Shown here piece after piece: positions 25,673-38,253 of a stretch of DNA of 64,000 nucleotides (positions are counted from its first letter, which is position 1; each line of letters opens with the position of its first letter). Both the position numbers and the translations under genes were made by a program. Under the pieces are notes generated by a model that was not told the origin of the DNA, did no database searches, and saw nothing but the letters and a program-made list of their open reading frames with translations. Source of the stretch: Fasciola hepatica (taxonomy: Eukaryota > Platyhelminthes > Trematoda > Plagiorchiida > Fasciolidae); NCBI GenBank assembly GCA_948099385.1, contig CANUEZ040000168.1, positions 11,752,001 through 11,816,000 of the forward strand, written 5' to 3'.

Positions 25673-25955
25673 TCGAGCAACGCGTAGCCAATTCAAATGG
25701 GTCCCAAAACCAGAACGAGACTGACTTATAGCCTCTACGGTACCAAATTGAAATTCCCAAGAAGTGCAAAGAAATATGACCCCCAATTATGTGGCCAAAT
25801 ACACTCAACAGTAAGACCTAAAGTTTTAAAGTCCCGTGGCCCAAGCATGACAGTCAGAAAAGGTTCAGGGTCAAATTCAGTTGCCTCACACGAATAGACA
25901 AAGGTGCAAAAGTGTGGTGTATGGACGAGATTCTCAAGGTGGTGTCAACCACAGT
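25673..25955. repeat. 283-bp direct repeat, copy B
   Basis: Partner of 14,032-14,314 (two mismatches, same orientation). It lies about 55 bp upstream, on the - strand, of the BEL/Pao gag start codon. It may be the 5' LTR of an element whose 3' LTR is copy A. Confidence 0.85.
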
Positions 25956-25999
25956 GACATACATAAAGCAAGTGGAACATTTGGAAGGATTTCCTGTAT

Positions 26000-27560
26000 T
26001 GTTCCTCTTCTATGGCATCTCAAAGCTGTCTCATATTGGATTCATCGGTGACTCCGGTTGGGATAATGCGGAACTACTGTTTTGTCACTACGCTGTTGTT
26101 TATGCCACCGGGGGTCCGTCCCCACCCCAGCCTCCACAGAGTGCAGTCACGATGGTGTTGCGGTGGTCAGTGGCGGAGGAGTTTGTCGAGGCTCCGAGAG
26201 GGCCCCGGCCAAATGGGTCACCTGTTACGGAAGAACTGGATCCGCTAGCCCTTTGGAAACGTGCTTTCACTATAGTACCTCGACCCACGAAACTGTTTAG
26301 CGACTCGATGGAACAAGGTAAACTACCGTCCGAGTGGAAAAAGCCGTCACCTTCCTGATGTTCAAGGGAGGCAAAACAGCAGAAGCTGCAAATTACCGTG
26401 CAGTCAATCTTACGGGAGGGGCAGGAAAGATTATGGAGCGGCTAGTCTCGAAGCATTCGCGACAATACCTTGATAGTCGTGAGCTTCTCTGACACCAGCA
26501 GCACTAATTTCGGAAAAGCCGATCCCCTCTCAAATCTTCCACTAGCCCGTGAACACTGGGCACAAGCTAAAGCAGAGGGCCACCCCACGGATGTTATATG
26601 CTTTGATCTCTGCAAAGCTTTCGTCACAGTGCCTCTAATCGCCTGCTAAATAAGATGTGATCTGTGGGAGTGGTGGAACCGTTATTCACTTGCATAGAAG
26701 ACTTCCTGAAAGGAAGGTCCCTCACCGCGTAATTAGTTTTATCATGTCCTGAGTGGCGTGAGGCCTCCAGAGGAGTACCAAAAGCTCGGTCCCAGACCTA
26801 CTGCTGTTCGTGTCGTTTGTCAACGACTTGTATCAAGAACTAGTGTCCCCTTGTTTGGCCTATGCCGAAGATATCAAAATCAGGCGTGTGATCAAACCTA
26901 CGGAGGATCTTGAGGCTCTACATGAAGGTTTGGATACTCTAACGCAGTGGTCCAACGAGTGGGCTCTCCCAATCAATGTCCGGAAGTGTGCCCAGATCCA
27001 GCTAGGGAGACCAAAGCATGAGGACGGCTACATTTTCCAAAGAGCTACTCTTTCTGTGTCTAGCGCTGAAAGAGACCTGGGAGAGACAGTCATCTACGCT
27101 GAAAACCCACAAGGAGTTTGCCTCGGCGTGGCTTATCCATGGTGTAATCCGTCGGACGTTTAGGAAGCTATGTTATGGTGCTTTCAAACTGCTGTACACC
27201 TCACACGCCATTCCTCGACTGAAGTACGGTGGAGTGGCTACATTTCCCCGCACGGATTTAGAACTTGCGAAGCTGAAGCAGGTGCAGCAAGCCGCCACTC
27301 TTCCCGGTGTTGGGCCACGAGAGGTCGGTTACGACAGGGCGTTGGAGTTCTTCGGTCGTTTTCTGGAAGCATATCGAAGAGTGGGTGGCACCTGATATGC
27401 TTCCGGCTATTACTCCGGGTGAAATAGACTCTGATTTGTGGGTGAACTTCCCTCTCTGCGTAGCCACTAGCGCACAAGAAGCACTCGATGAAGCTCATGA
27501 AGCTGCTGTCTACTGGGCTACCGTTGGTGTACAGTCTGTCCGGGAGGGCAACCAAAATAT
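26000..27560 (+). pseudogene. CR1-like reverse transcriptase, decayed
   Basis: Blocks in order: AEAANYRAVNLTGGAGKIME (about 26,380-26,440), VICFDLCKAFVTVP (about 26,595-26,635), LLFVSFVNDL, then the catalytic box YAEDIKIR (26,861-26,884), where the first catalytic Asp has become Glu. DTLTQWSNEWALPINVRKC and AIPRLKYGGVATFPRTDLEL follow, the R-P-x-L-E-Y-G region. Frame changes occur near 26,340, 26,640, 27,100 and 27,390. The upstream endonuclease is missing. It is a dead copy. Confidence 0.7.
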
Positions 27561-27994
27561 GGAACTCACCGCCAGCTAATGTGGTGGAAGAGGACAACAA
27601 CAAACTTTTCAAAGGGAACCTCGATGCACATCTGATGGAGAGATGGCATAAGCCTCTGTCGTGAGGCCACATCCAAGAGTGGTTGGGTAGGAGGCTCATA
27701 TATGACGTGCCCCAGTGCCTCTAACTTTGAAAACCTGAAACTTGGATGACTTCGTAAGTCCCCGATCGGTTGAATTTTTGAAGAGCAATGCACTGAATCG
27801 AGTTATGAAGAGTACGGTGGAATAACAAAGGTCATTTCGCATCACCGTACGTACCGAGGTAACCCCGAGGTAAGCTTTTCATCCGGAGAACCTTTTTGTT
27901 TTATTCCCTTGTAAAATGTTTTGGAATGTTCTGTGTTGTTCGTACCAACGTTTAATTGCGTTTATAAACCTGAGGCATTTTCTTAACGAGTACC
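27561..27994. other. Interval without a recognised gene
   Basis: Tail of the preceding LINE and unassigned DNA; a T-rich stretch near 27,890-27,960 precedes the next CR1-like ORF1. Confidence 0.45.
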
Positions 27995-30900
27995 GATTTA
28001 CTTTGCTCAGTGCCTTGCTATCACTGTACGCATCTCATGGCGCTCGAGATGTACCCCTCTCTGGCTGTCGGATGTAGGAAGCGAGCGGACGAAGTTACTG
28101 AGTGCGGAGTATGCCACATGTGGGCCCATGAGGGCTGCTCGGTGATCAGTAGGGATGTTTTTTCGCCATATTATGAGAACAGCTGCGTCGAATGGGTGTT
28201 TGGCCTCTGCAAAAAGACTGCAAGGCTAGTCCATCTAAGGTTATACTACCGGATGAGGACCAACTTCTTCCTGAAGATTGGAGAGGCCCTGAGAGCAAGT
28301 CACTGCCGCGAGGTTCGTTAGCAGGGTCGTATACAGAAGTCCTTAGAACTCCTGCAAGAACGGTCCTCGCGGTAAAAATAGGCCAGAAAGGCAATTGCCT
28401 CATACCACCCACGTCTAATCCTGTGCGGCAAACCACTATCAATGAGTGGGTGACGCAGAAACCTAAGAAGCAGCCAGATAAAACGAACAATACGACAAAG
28501 GCAGCGGACAACATAGCGAAGGCAGATGATTTCGGGTATAGTGATTTGTGATTCCATTTGATAGTCCTGATTGGGCTAATCCAGTCGCTGGGACGGACAT
28601 CAAGCCGCAGGATACTGATACCAAATCAGGAGGGACCAATTATACGAGAAGCAAAGGCAAGAATGGATATAGGTAGGAGACAGGCGTATGACAAGGCGAT
28701 TCGCAGGTGCACCAAGTCCTGAATCTCTAAGAAGAGTTCACAGATTGGGGATGTAAAAATTTCAGCTGACGAAAATGGGGACGAATACCACGCGACCAAT
28801 ACTAGTCGAACTTTTGGAATAAAACTGCGGAGATGTGCTGCCGGCCAGGGCGGCATTGACAGCCCACGTCATTGAGGTCAGATATCAGAGGGCACCTGAC
28901 AAACGTAGAGAACGCCTTACCCGGCGACTGGGTCAATCACCGACAGCTATAAGTGAGCCAAGGAATCAGTCATGGTTTGTAGTAATTGAGGGCTTGCTAG
29001 AGGATGAAAATCGGTAGTGCTGTTCAGTGGAGGGAGACAAGGTCATAGCCAGATTCAGTGTCAAGGTGGCGCCTACAGGGATGGGTTTGGAATGTTCGGT
29101 AGTTCTGGATGACCAGCGGACTCCGCGCACCCCAGTGACAGACACCACTGCAAAACCTTACCACTGCCCCGGGTGTTGTGCCCGAGACCCAGCCTACGCC
29201 GAACAATAGGAAACCCGTGTGCTTCGAATCAAACGCGATTGCGCTACACACTAACGCATGCAGTATTAAGAACAAGTGAATGGAGCTCTTCAGAGCTTCA
29301 GAGGAGCAAAACGCGTCCACAGCTGCCGTTACGAAACATGACTCTCCAAAGATGATAGCGTAACGGTGATAATACAAAATGGGTTTGCCGTCTATAGGCA
29401 GGACAAGGAGCATGACTGTGTAGGGCGAAGTATGGCCGTCCTCATTAGAGTGGGCACAAACCATCTGGAATCACAGACCATGGTTAGTATTCGAAATATA
29501 CAACTGTGCACGGTTAAGTTCGTACTCCCGAACATTACGGTAGATGTGGTCTGTGTGTATAGGGCCCCGGGTACAAACCGAAACGGGGATATTCAACGTC
29601 CCCGCGTACTTACCGTGCTAGTTAGGGAAGCTGATAAGACCCTCGTAGTTGAAGACTTTAACCTACTTCGCATAGACCGGGTTGTCGAGGCGTGTGTCAC
29701 GGGAGCACAAGAGGTGGGATATCTGCAATGACTGCTCTCGAATGCTCTGATCCAAAGCATGAGGCAAAATACCAGGTACAGGACGATGTAGCGGGACTCT
29801 AGGATTACTCTCCATTAGGTAAGGGAGACCATGTGAGTGTCGACATCACTCTTTGCATGCGTCAACCCAAAGTATCGTCGAGGTCGGTCAGAAGCTTCGC
29901 AAATATGGACATTCCTGGGCCTCATAATAGAGCGGTCGACCCAACATGGGACATAGAGGACGATGCTACCTTGAAGTAATGCTGGCAGGTGGTTAAAGAA
30001 TCTCCACTTAGCGTACAAAATGAGTTTGCTCTTTTGAAGCGTAGGACGGGTGATGGCAAGCAGGTGAGGTGGAACGCTGCAATGGACAGGTCAATTAGGC
30101 GTAGAAACTGCAGCTTGGCTCTCTTCAAGGCTTCCGGGAGTCGCCAGACTTGGATCCGTTATACGAAGCATAGAACTGAGATAGTGGGCCCCTTGCGATC
30201 TGCTAGGCGCATGTATGAAATGAAATTGGCCCGGTGTGTCAAAATGCATCCAAGGAAGTACTATAGCCACGTTCAGTCTAGGGGTTCTTTGAGAGACGCA
30301 GTAGGACTATTGACGATCCATGACCATGGAGTGGCAGTAGACAACCAAAGCAAAGCCGATACTCTGCGTGGGTGTTAGCAGTCTGCGCAGAATATATTAC
30401 TGTATGCAGATAAGTTTCGAGACTGCGATTTATCCAACGGGCATAAAAGATTTGAGTCTTACGGAGAAAATCGTACGCAAACACTTGGAAGGGTTAGATA
30501 TCCGTGAGTCTGCCCAGCCAGATGATATCCACTCCGCTACCATTGAGCCGTTGGCTGAGATCCTATCCATTCCAGTACATAAGTTATATAGGGCCAAAAT
30601 GGACCATGGCAGGTTGCCACAGGACCGGAAAAATGCAGCAGTGATAGCCATTGATGAAGGGGGCCCCGCTCTCAAATGTGAAACTACAGACCTACTAGCA
30701 TAACCTGCATTCCGTGCAAAGTGTTAGAGATAATCGTCCGGGCGCACGTCTGCGGGCGCCTACTAGGGAATTCTATGCTTTTTCCAGCTCAGCACGGATT
30801 CCTGAAACCAGGTCGTGCTTGACCAATCTCTTCAGCTTCCCAGACAAGGTCACTCAAAGAGCAGATAAGGGGGAGCATGTAGAATTTTGTAACCATGGCT

Positions 30901-31975
30901 TTAGCAAGGCACTTGACTCAGTAAACCACCGGCTTCTGCCAATCAAGTTGAGGTCATTTGGTATTAATAAGCGGATTCAGGAATGGTTAAGGGACTTCCT
31001 CACCGGTAGAGCGTTCTACGTTAGGGTAGGTGAAAATAACTCTAAATGAGAAAACGTCGCCAGTGGAGTACCGCAGGGTTCCGCACTAGGCCTTCTGTTT
31101 TTTCTGTTTATCAAGGATTCAGCCTCAGTCCTACGGTCGCCAAGCTTCCTCTTTGCAGGTGATGTGAAGTTAGTGGGAGCTCGGGGAGAAAGAAGCTGGG
31201 CAGAGACGTACTTGCCGTTCTTAACTGGGCACAGAAGTGGGACTTACCCCTCAATGCCGGGAACAGCCACCTGTTGTCGCGGACAGCGACAAGGCTGACA
31301 ATTGCACACGACCAAGGCCTATTTACTTCAGACGCGGTAAACAGGGTGAAAGACCTCTGAATTTTTGTGGCTTCTGATCTTAAGTGGTCGGATCAGTGTG
31401 CAGCCGCTGGAAAAAATGGCACGCTGTGAGCTCTTCTGGTTGAGATAGGCTTTTCGTGCAGACAGCCAAAGGTTTTCATGCCAGTATACATGTTTATATT
31501 TAGGCCTCCTTTAGAAACCTGTGTTCATGCTTGGTCACCCCTCTACAACAGGAACGCCACCTGTTTGGAGGACGCAAGTCTTCCAAAGCGCACAAGTGAG
31601 GGTCAGAGGGGCAAGACGTATGAGGAGTGAATACAGAACCTCGGAATTTTTTCTATTCCATGTGGCAACAGACCCCAGAACAATAGGTCACGGGAGAAGG
31701 CAGACAAAAGTTCGATCTAGGCTGATAGCTTGATCTGACTTCTTTAGTAATGGGGTGGTTAACCACTGGATTAGACTGTTGGAAAAAGTATTAGACCCTT
31801 GGGAGGTCCAGGAATTCAAGAGGCCCCCAGATAATAAGTGGAGTGAGATCATTTCTGTCAGCGGATTTTGAGCATGGTAATAGACAGATCTATGTGACGT
31901 ATTTAGTTGTTGAACGTTTTCTTTCGTTGCCTGACGACTTGGTGAATGCTCACGAAGCATAAAGGCCCTCACAGC
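27995..31975 (+). pseudogene. CR1-like retrotransposon, near full length, decayed
   Basis: ORF1 opens with a PHD-like finger (GCRKRADEVTECGVCHMWAHEGC, quoted in part: CGVCHMWAHEGC at about 28,109-28,140) and a second cysteine pair (VFGLCKKT). A lysine-rich region follows. The endonuclease is seen as VDVVCVYRAPG and VVEDFNLLRIDR (about 29,550-29,690), where the usual G-D-F-N reads E-D-F-N. RT: PDDIHSATIEPLAEIL (about 30,518), KALDSVNHRLLPIKLRSFGI, VPQGSALGLLFFLFIKD, then F-A-G-D in the active site (31,152-31,163; Asp to Gly). KWSDQCAAAG and the thumb follow. Stops break every domain. Confidence 0.75.
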
Positions 31976-32449
31976 TGGTGTGCAATGGGGTTTTGCGTTT
32001 CCCTTCTATTTTTATCGAGGATTCTACGAAATAAACAGCGCAGTGATGAGTGTCTACTTAGTGTGCGTACAATCGAAGGAGTTCTGGAAGCTTGATTGGC
32101 CGTGGCCATTATCTGTCCGGTGCAAACTTAAGTGAACTGAAATGAATTTGGTGTAGAATGAACTGTACTTGTGAACTGCCGCCCGGCTCGAAGTTTCAAG
32201 TCGCTCTGTGATAAGCCTTTTTGCACTGATTGGTAAAATAACACACCTTATTTCGCCCAATCCAACGTATTGTAATTATTATTTACGCGCGCGTAATTTT
32301 TGAGAAGTTCATTCTACCCAGTTGATTTTATTCTCCTCAAAAACAGGTTGTACGTTTTGGTGTCCTTTTTGATTTTTTGTTGGTGTCAGTGGCACTTTTT
32401 GTAGTGTACCTCTTTCGTGGAAATTGTGTAGCGTGCGTATTTTGCAGCA
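31976..32449. other. Interval between two CR1-like copies
   Basis: Probable 3' UTR of the preceding element (GAACTGAAATGAAT near 32,132, also seen near 6,264) and the 5' side of the next. No gene. Confidence 0.45.
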
Positions 32450-35400
32450 CCTCCTGTAGTGTAAAATTTGCGTCGGTTTAAAAGGTTGTGTTATTATCCT
32501 ACTGGTGTTCGATACGGTATTTTCAAGCAAACTCGACCATCACTGCCGAAATTACTGGCACAGAGGTTGATCCTATAGATCAGGCAGTGAGCTGTGGGAA
32601 CAACGAACGCACGTACCTGGTGCAATATGAGGGAATTCAATGCCACCAGTGTTGCCTTTGGTGTCAGCAAAAGTGCTCCGAGCTGTAAGAGGAAGACTTC
32701 GAGCTGCACATGAAATACACATCGCTCAAGTGGATACCCGCCCAGTGCTTCACTTTCGTAAGCGAGCGCTCGCGCATAATTCGAGGCGAACTAGGAAAAA
32801 GGGACAGGAATGTGAAGCTGGAACCAAGACTAGAGAGAGCGAGTTCGAGCCGTAGCTTAGCGCAAAGGGAAAACTGTGTGCCAGACCAGAAAACTAAAAA
32901 GACAACCCAAGCCAAAGGGTAAAATAAGCAAAGTGGCGGCGGGTTTCACCAATGTGGATAAAAGCCTCCTGGCGGAAGTAGAATCCCTCAAGGAGCAGGT
33001 TAAACGTCTAGGTGCTGAAGGGCAAAGTATGAAGCGGGACACGGGGGTTATGGCAGACAGAACTGGAAGACTGCTACTTCATAACCTAAGGAAGAACATC
33101 TTAAAAGACGGAAGACTCAGGAAGAACAAAAAACGCCGGCGTATGGCCGAGGTTCTTAGGATGGCTGGCCTACCTCCTACGACACCAATAGGCTAGTGCC
33201 CTCAGGTAGGACTACGGCGTGGAACACAACCTGCGCCGCCACGACCTCTTGTAGTTGTGCTCCGCAATGTCAAGTGGGGAGATATGCTGCTGTCCGAGGC
33301 GGGGACATTTGAGGGCGGCACCTAGGGAATTGTTTGGGTTATACCTGACAGCCCAGCGTTTGTCAAACCGGGTAATGCCATAGCCTCGCTGAAAACGGGC
33401 CCACCTGATATGAAGCGGCCGACTCTCCATATGGCAAAAATGGAGGTGACCCCTCTTAAGAAGTCAGCACCTGAAACCCAAGGAGTAATTCAGGTCCCGA
33501 GTGTGGGTTCAGGTGCCGGTAAACAAAAAGCCAAATTTCAGGTAGTTCGAAAGACGAAAATGAAGGGGGTTCACGGGGCTTTCAGTCCGGTTGGTATCGA
33601 GAAAATGCAGCCAGCCAGCCCGATTCTGAAGGAGACGCCAGAATTCCCCTCTGGTGAAAACAGCGAAGTTGGAGGCACCAGAGGGAAAAGCCGAGGAAAC
33701 CAGTTGGGCTGAGGTGGGCTCAAGACCATCCCGGGCCATCGGTACGGCGACTCAAAAGGGAGAAAAGTCCGCTGTGCACCATGAGCCCGACACCGGGTCG
33801 GCGGCTGGGAAAGAAAAAGTCACTAAACTCAGAGCTTCACTTAATATTTAAGACGCAGCACAGCAGACACTTACGGGAGCAAAAAACGGAGCATCACCTC
33901 AGATATTGCGCCCGAAAGCACCCCAGCCGTAAAATCAGCAATAAACTCATCATCGAGGACCAGGGAACCGTCAATATGGTACACAAACACCAGCAGTCTC
34001 CTGAAAAAGGGGGGGAGTTGACGGCTAGGATGGCAGAGTCTGATGTCGTTGCATTGAAGGAAACTTGGATACAGCCAGACTGGCATGCTCTTTCAGGGAT
34101 ACGCTGACTACAGACATGATAGAACAGATGAAAGGAGGGAGGGCTGAGTGGAACTTCTAATACGGACTTACATAAGCCATTGAGAGGCTGCGTTCAACTT
34201 GGTCTCTGGTCTGCGCAGGTCAGATCCCGCTTCATCAGGATCGATGTGCGAACAGTATGCGTTATCTGTATCTACAGAGCACCACTAGCGGCAAAGGGGG
34301 AAGACCCTGAGCTCTTGTAAACGCAGGATGCGGTGCTGGAACATGCAAAGGAGTTCGTCTTATTAGGGGATCTCAGCTTACCGGAAATTAACTGGAAAGC
34401 GGAATAGCACCGAGGGGATCAAAGGGCGACAAGTTTCTGCAGTGGGTCCAGTTACATGCAATTAAGTGGCGTGCGGCATAGGCCATTAGATACAGAAGTG
34501 GAAAGCACCGGTCTCTCCTTGATTTGTCCATAACGCGGCACCATCAGGACATTAAGTAAATTAAGTGGGAAGAGCCACTGGGCAAAAGTGATCATGTAGT
34601 CCTTAGGGTCACATTAAGACTTAGCAAGGCGCCGAATGAAATCGTGTTGCGTCGGCGCAATGGGAGAATCAGCATAGGTGAACTAAAGAGGGCGGCGGAG
34701 GAAATTCAGCGGACACCGAGACACACAAACGCCTCCGTAGAGGAAAGTTGGGTGACCACCAAGATGGGGCTACTTGAACTTACAGAGGAGTTTGCACTCC
34801 CGAGGGTGGTTAACAGTAGAAATCAACCCCCATGGTAGAAGTCAAAAGTCTGCAAGGCTATAGTTATTCGTAGGCAACGATGTGCGGCGTACAAGCTGTA
34901 CAAAGCTCAGGGGACATGAAACAGCTGTAAAATGGCTAGGAACAGAGCTCAAGCGGCCCAAAGAGTAGAGGAAGATGCCTTTTAGCGTCGGTTAGCTGCG
35001 TTAGACCCCACAAGCCTAAAGCGGTTCTACGCTTACGTGCAATCCCGCGAAGGTACTAGAGAAAGTGTAGCAACTTTGGAAGGAGCAGATGGACGAGTAG
35101 CTGTAAACGACGAAGACAATACTGGCATGCTCTTGGCATTCTTCAAGAGCATACATCGAGCAGAAAATAGTTTAGAGGAAAGAATGGAGGGCCCACGGGC
35201 ACCCCCAATACCCGAGCTCACTGTAGGAGAATAAGTGTACGTGGAGTTGCAAACCCTGAATAGAAATAAAGCAGCAGGACCAGATGGGATTCAGCCAGCA
35301 TTCGTTCGACCTCTGGCCGAGGTCTTGAAGGCTCTGGTGACGAAGCTGTATGAAACCTCACTTGAAGAGGAAATTGTGCCGGGCGACTGGAGGAGAGCAA

Positions 35401-36395
35401 CAGTGGTAGGCATTTACAAGAGTGGACCCCGGCAGAAGGCCGAAGATTATCGGCCGGTTAGCTTGAATTCAGTACCGTGTAAGTGCCTGGAGCGAATAGT
35501 CAGGAAACAGATCTCTAGGCATTTGGTTCAACACAACCTCATATCAAATGCTCAGCATGGGTTTTTGGCAGGACGATACTGTCTGACGAGTCTCCTGCTG
35601 TTCCGAGATGAGGTAACCAAGCTCCTGGACGAAGGGCAGTCGATTGTGGTCTGCTACTTGGACTTCAGCAGAGCGTCTGATTCCATGAACCACAGATTTC
35701 TGGACGTCAAACTCCAGTCTAAGGGAATTGCTGGAAAGGCTAGACGAGGGATAAATAGTTTTAGCAGGGCGAACTTTTAGTGCTAATGTGGGTAGTCATG
35801 TCTCGAAACCGGAAGGTGCAATGAGTGGGGTGCCACGGGGCCCGGCCCTCTGCTCTTCCTCATCTTCATCAGTGACCTAGCACGTGGGCTTACAAACCCC
35901 ACCTTTGTGTTTGCCGATGATATAAAAATAGCTGTAGTAGATATATAACTTGACGTTTTAGCAGTACAAACTGGTCACTCAAATGGGACCTTCCACTAAA
36001 CCTCACCAAATGTCAGTGCCTGACCACAAGTACAGGGGCTGGTGATAATGGTGTTGGTTCATTGCAAGTGGTCTGGCAGGTCAAGGACTTGGGCGTTTTA
36101 ATGAACAACAGATTCAAGCTGTCGAAGCAGTGCACCGCAGCAACCAATATGGTCAAGAGAGAGCTCCTTCGAGTAAGATCCGTTATGTAGTATAGAGGAC
36201 CAGAGATTTTCGTTCCAATATACCAAGCTATAGTTAGGCCGCAAAAGGGATGCTGCGGGGGTTTTACGGAAACCTTCACGGCGATAAAGAGACCGTCAGG
36301 AATAAATCGCGAAGACCTTTTCTGTCCGATCCCAGAGAGAGGAACAAGTGGGCATAGCCTTAGGTTACAAAGAAAGCATTGGAGGCTCCGAATTA
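32450..36395 (+). pseudogene. CR1-like retrotransposon, 3'-interrupted, decayed
   Basis: ORF1 region 32,640-33,860 is Lys/Glu-rich with a short coiled coil (EVESLKEQVKRLGAEGQS, about 32,976-33,030). Endonuclease traces follow at about 34,020-34,400 (ESDVVALKETWIQPDW; LGDLSLPEINW in the G-D-F-N position). The RT is the best part, a 181-codon open frame 35,235-35,780 with NKAAGPDGIQPAFV, YRPVSLNSVPCKCLERIV, QHGFLAGRYC and YLDFSRASDSMNHRF. The catalytic FADD is at 35,910-35,921 after a frame change. The copy ends abruptly at 36,395, where another CR1 element begins in mid-ORF, producing a short chimeric open frame. Confidence 0.75.
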
Positions 36396-38121
36396 GGTGC
36401 AGTCGCTCAAGGTTTCCGACGGCTCAACCAATATTGCTCCATGGGTCTTGACCTAATCCACCCCCGTATTCTCAAGGAAGCCGCGGATACATTAGCTGCT
36501 CCTTATGCCTCGCTTTTTCAGCGATGTGCTTTCGACGGAGTTTTCCCCCGTAGCCGGAAAAAGCAGTGATCGCACCCATCTATAAGAAGGGTAGTAGACA
36601 CCTTGCTTCTAGTTACAGACCCATAAGCCTCACTAGCATCCCTAGCAAAATGTTTGAGGGAATTCTTAAGAGTGAGTTTCTTTCCCATCTTCATGGAAAT
36701 AAGATCCTCTCTCCGTCCCAAAATGGGTTTCTTCCTGGCAGATCATGCATCATCAATATGCTTACTGTCATGGATAGTCTAACGAAAGCCTATGATGGTG
36801 GCCAGCTCTCACAAGCTCTATTCATCGATCTTGCTAAGGCCTTCGATAAGGTCCCACATGCCCCTCTTCTTTATAAGCTGCAGACATACGGGATCACAGG
36901 ATCCATGTTGGCCATCCTACGTAGCAGCAACTTTGTGGTTAAAGTCGGGAATGTTTTGTCTCAACCCTCCACAGTAACAACTGGGGTCCCACAAGGAACG
37001 GTCTTACGTCCTCTTCTTTTCCTGATCTATATAAACGATCTACCGACAGCTCTTCCTGCGAACATTGCCATGTACGCAGATGATGTAACCCTCTGGAGTT
37101 CAAGCGTTGAAGACCTGCAAATAGCAGTTTATGACACAAAACGCTGGTCCGAGGATTGGAACCTCCCAGTTAACGATGACAAATGCGTGAGCATGTCTTT
37201 CGGCAGAGAGACTGGTCACACGTTTTCCATTAATGGAGCAGCCACTCTGCCAAGGGTTGACCGACACAAGGTGCTCGGTTTCTGGTTAGATTGTAACTTA
37301 TCCTTCCCTCATCATCACCAACTTGCGAGCAAGTCTGCCTTTCGAGTCCTAAATATGATTCGAAGGTCCTTCCCGCGCATATCTAAGGATGATTTCCCCA
37401 TAATTTTCGGCACTTATATCCGACCTCTGCTGGAGTACGGTAGTCAGATAGTGCACTCTGGTCTTGTCCGAGACCGTGAGATCCTAGAAAAAGTTCAGAT
37501 GGCCTCCACCAAGGCAGTAAGGGGTCTATCCCATCTACCTTATCCCGTCCGCCTCTCACTCCTCAACCTCTATCCCCTTGACGTAAGACGCGTAAGAGGT
37601 GATCTGTTTTTGATGTTCCACCTTTTTGAAACAGGTCAAAGCGATTGGTTCTTCTCCGTCTGTCCAGCCTCCTCTCTCCGTGGTCACAGCAGAAAAGTTT
37701 TCAAACCGAGGCCACGCACTTCACTAAGGATTAACTTATTTAGCTATAGGGTTATTACTATGTGGAATGCACTTCCGGAAGATATTGTTCTCTCGCAGAA
37801 CAAAACTATGTTCAAGAAAAAGCTAGACCTCTACCTGGGTCTCTCCCAATAATTCCCTTTGTCAAAAAAAAACAAAATAGTTGTCTTTTATCGCATATAT
37901 GTTCATGAATGCCACACCCCCACTCAGCTTAAGGCGCTGTCCACAGTGTGACACTGCATGATGTTATGTGTATCTTGTTTTCGCTGCCACCCCGCCCCCT
38001 CCCCGCTTCTTTTTACTCTCGTTTCAGCTCGGCGAATCCGACAGAAGATCGAAGATTTCCTTAAGAACCGGGACAATTAGGCTCAAAGCCTCGAACCCGT
38101 GTAGTTCTTCAAGCCTTCTAG
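36396..38121 (+). mobile_element. CR1-like element, copy 1, 5'-truncated
   Basis: Aligns with 40,830-42,560 at about 98-99% by eye. It starts inside ORF2 at GGTGCAGTC and runs through the RT, the 3' UTR and into the tail (TTCTTCAAG). Private differences are a 12-bp in-frame deletion near 36,925 and a three-base difference near 36,735. It shares with copy 2 a frame break at an A5 tract (36,558-36,562). No target duplication was found at its 5' junction. Copy 2 begins 9 bp beyond its tail. Confidence 0.9.
36566..37852 (+). pseudogene. CR1-like reverse transcriptase, C-terminal part, copy 1
   Basis: A 429-codon open frame in the +1 register relative to the preceding 170 bp. Motifs: APIYKKGSRHLASSYRPISL, NGFLPGRSC, FIDLAKAFDKVPH, TGVPQGTVLRPLLFLIYIND, MYADDVTLWS (YADD at 37,073-37,084). 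The CR1-type C-terminus with FSYRVITMWNALPEDI follows. There is no true start codon: the N-terminus is cut off by truncation and by the shared one-base frame break. A four-residue deletion after LRSS removes part of the FLTDRT segment present in copy 2, so this RT is probably inactive. Confidence 0.85.
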
Positions 38122-38130
38122 ACTGAACTG
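38122..38130. repeat. Target-site duplication, left (ACTGAACTG)
   Basis: Nine bases identical to 42,603-42,611, directly at the 5' end of the CR1 copy 2. Confidence 0.75.
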
Positions 38131-38253
38131 CGGTACACCAGCGGTGCGGTCGTCTCCCTCGGTGAGTGTAGCTGTTTTTGAAATTTTTAGAACACACAGC
38201 TCGTCCTCCTCCATTTAAGTTTATTTTTATCTGTGCTGACTGGATCCTGAATA

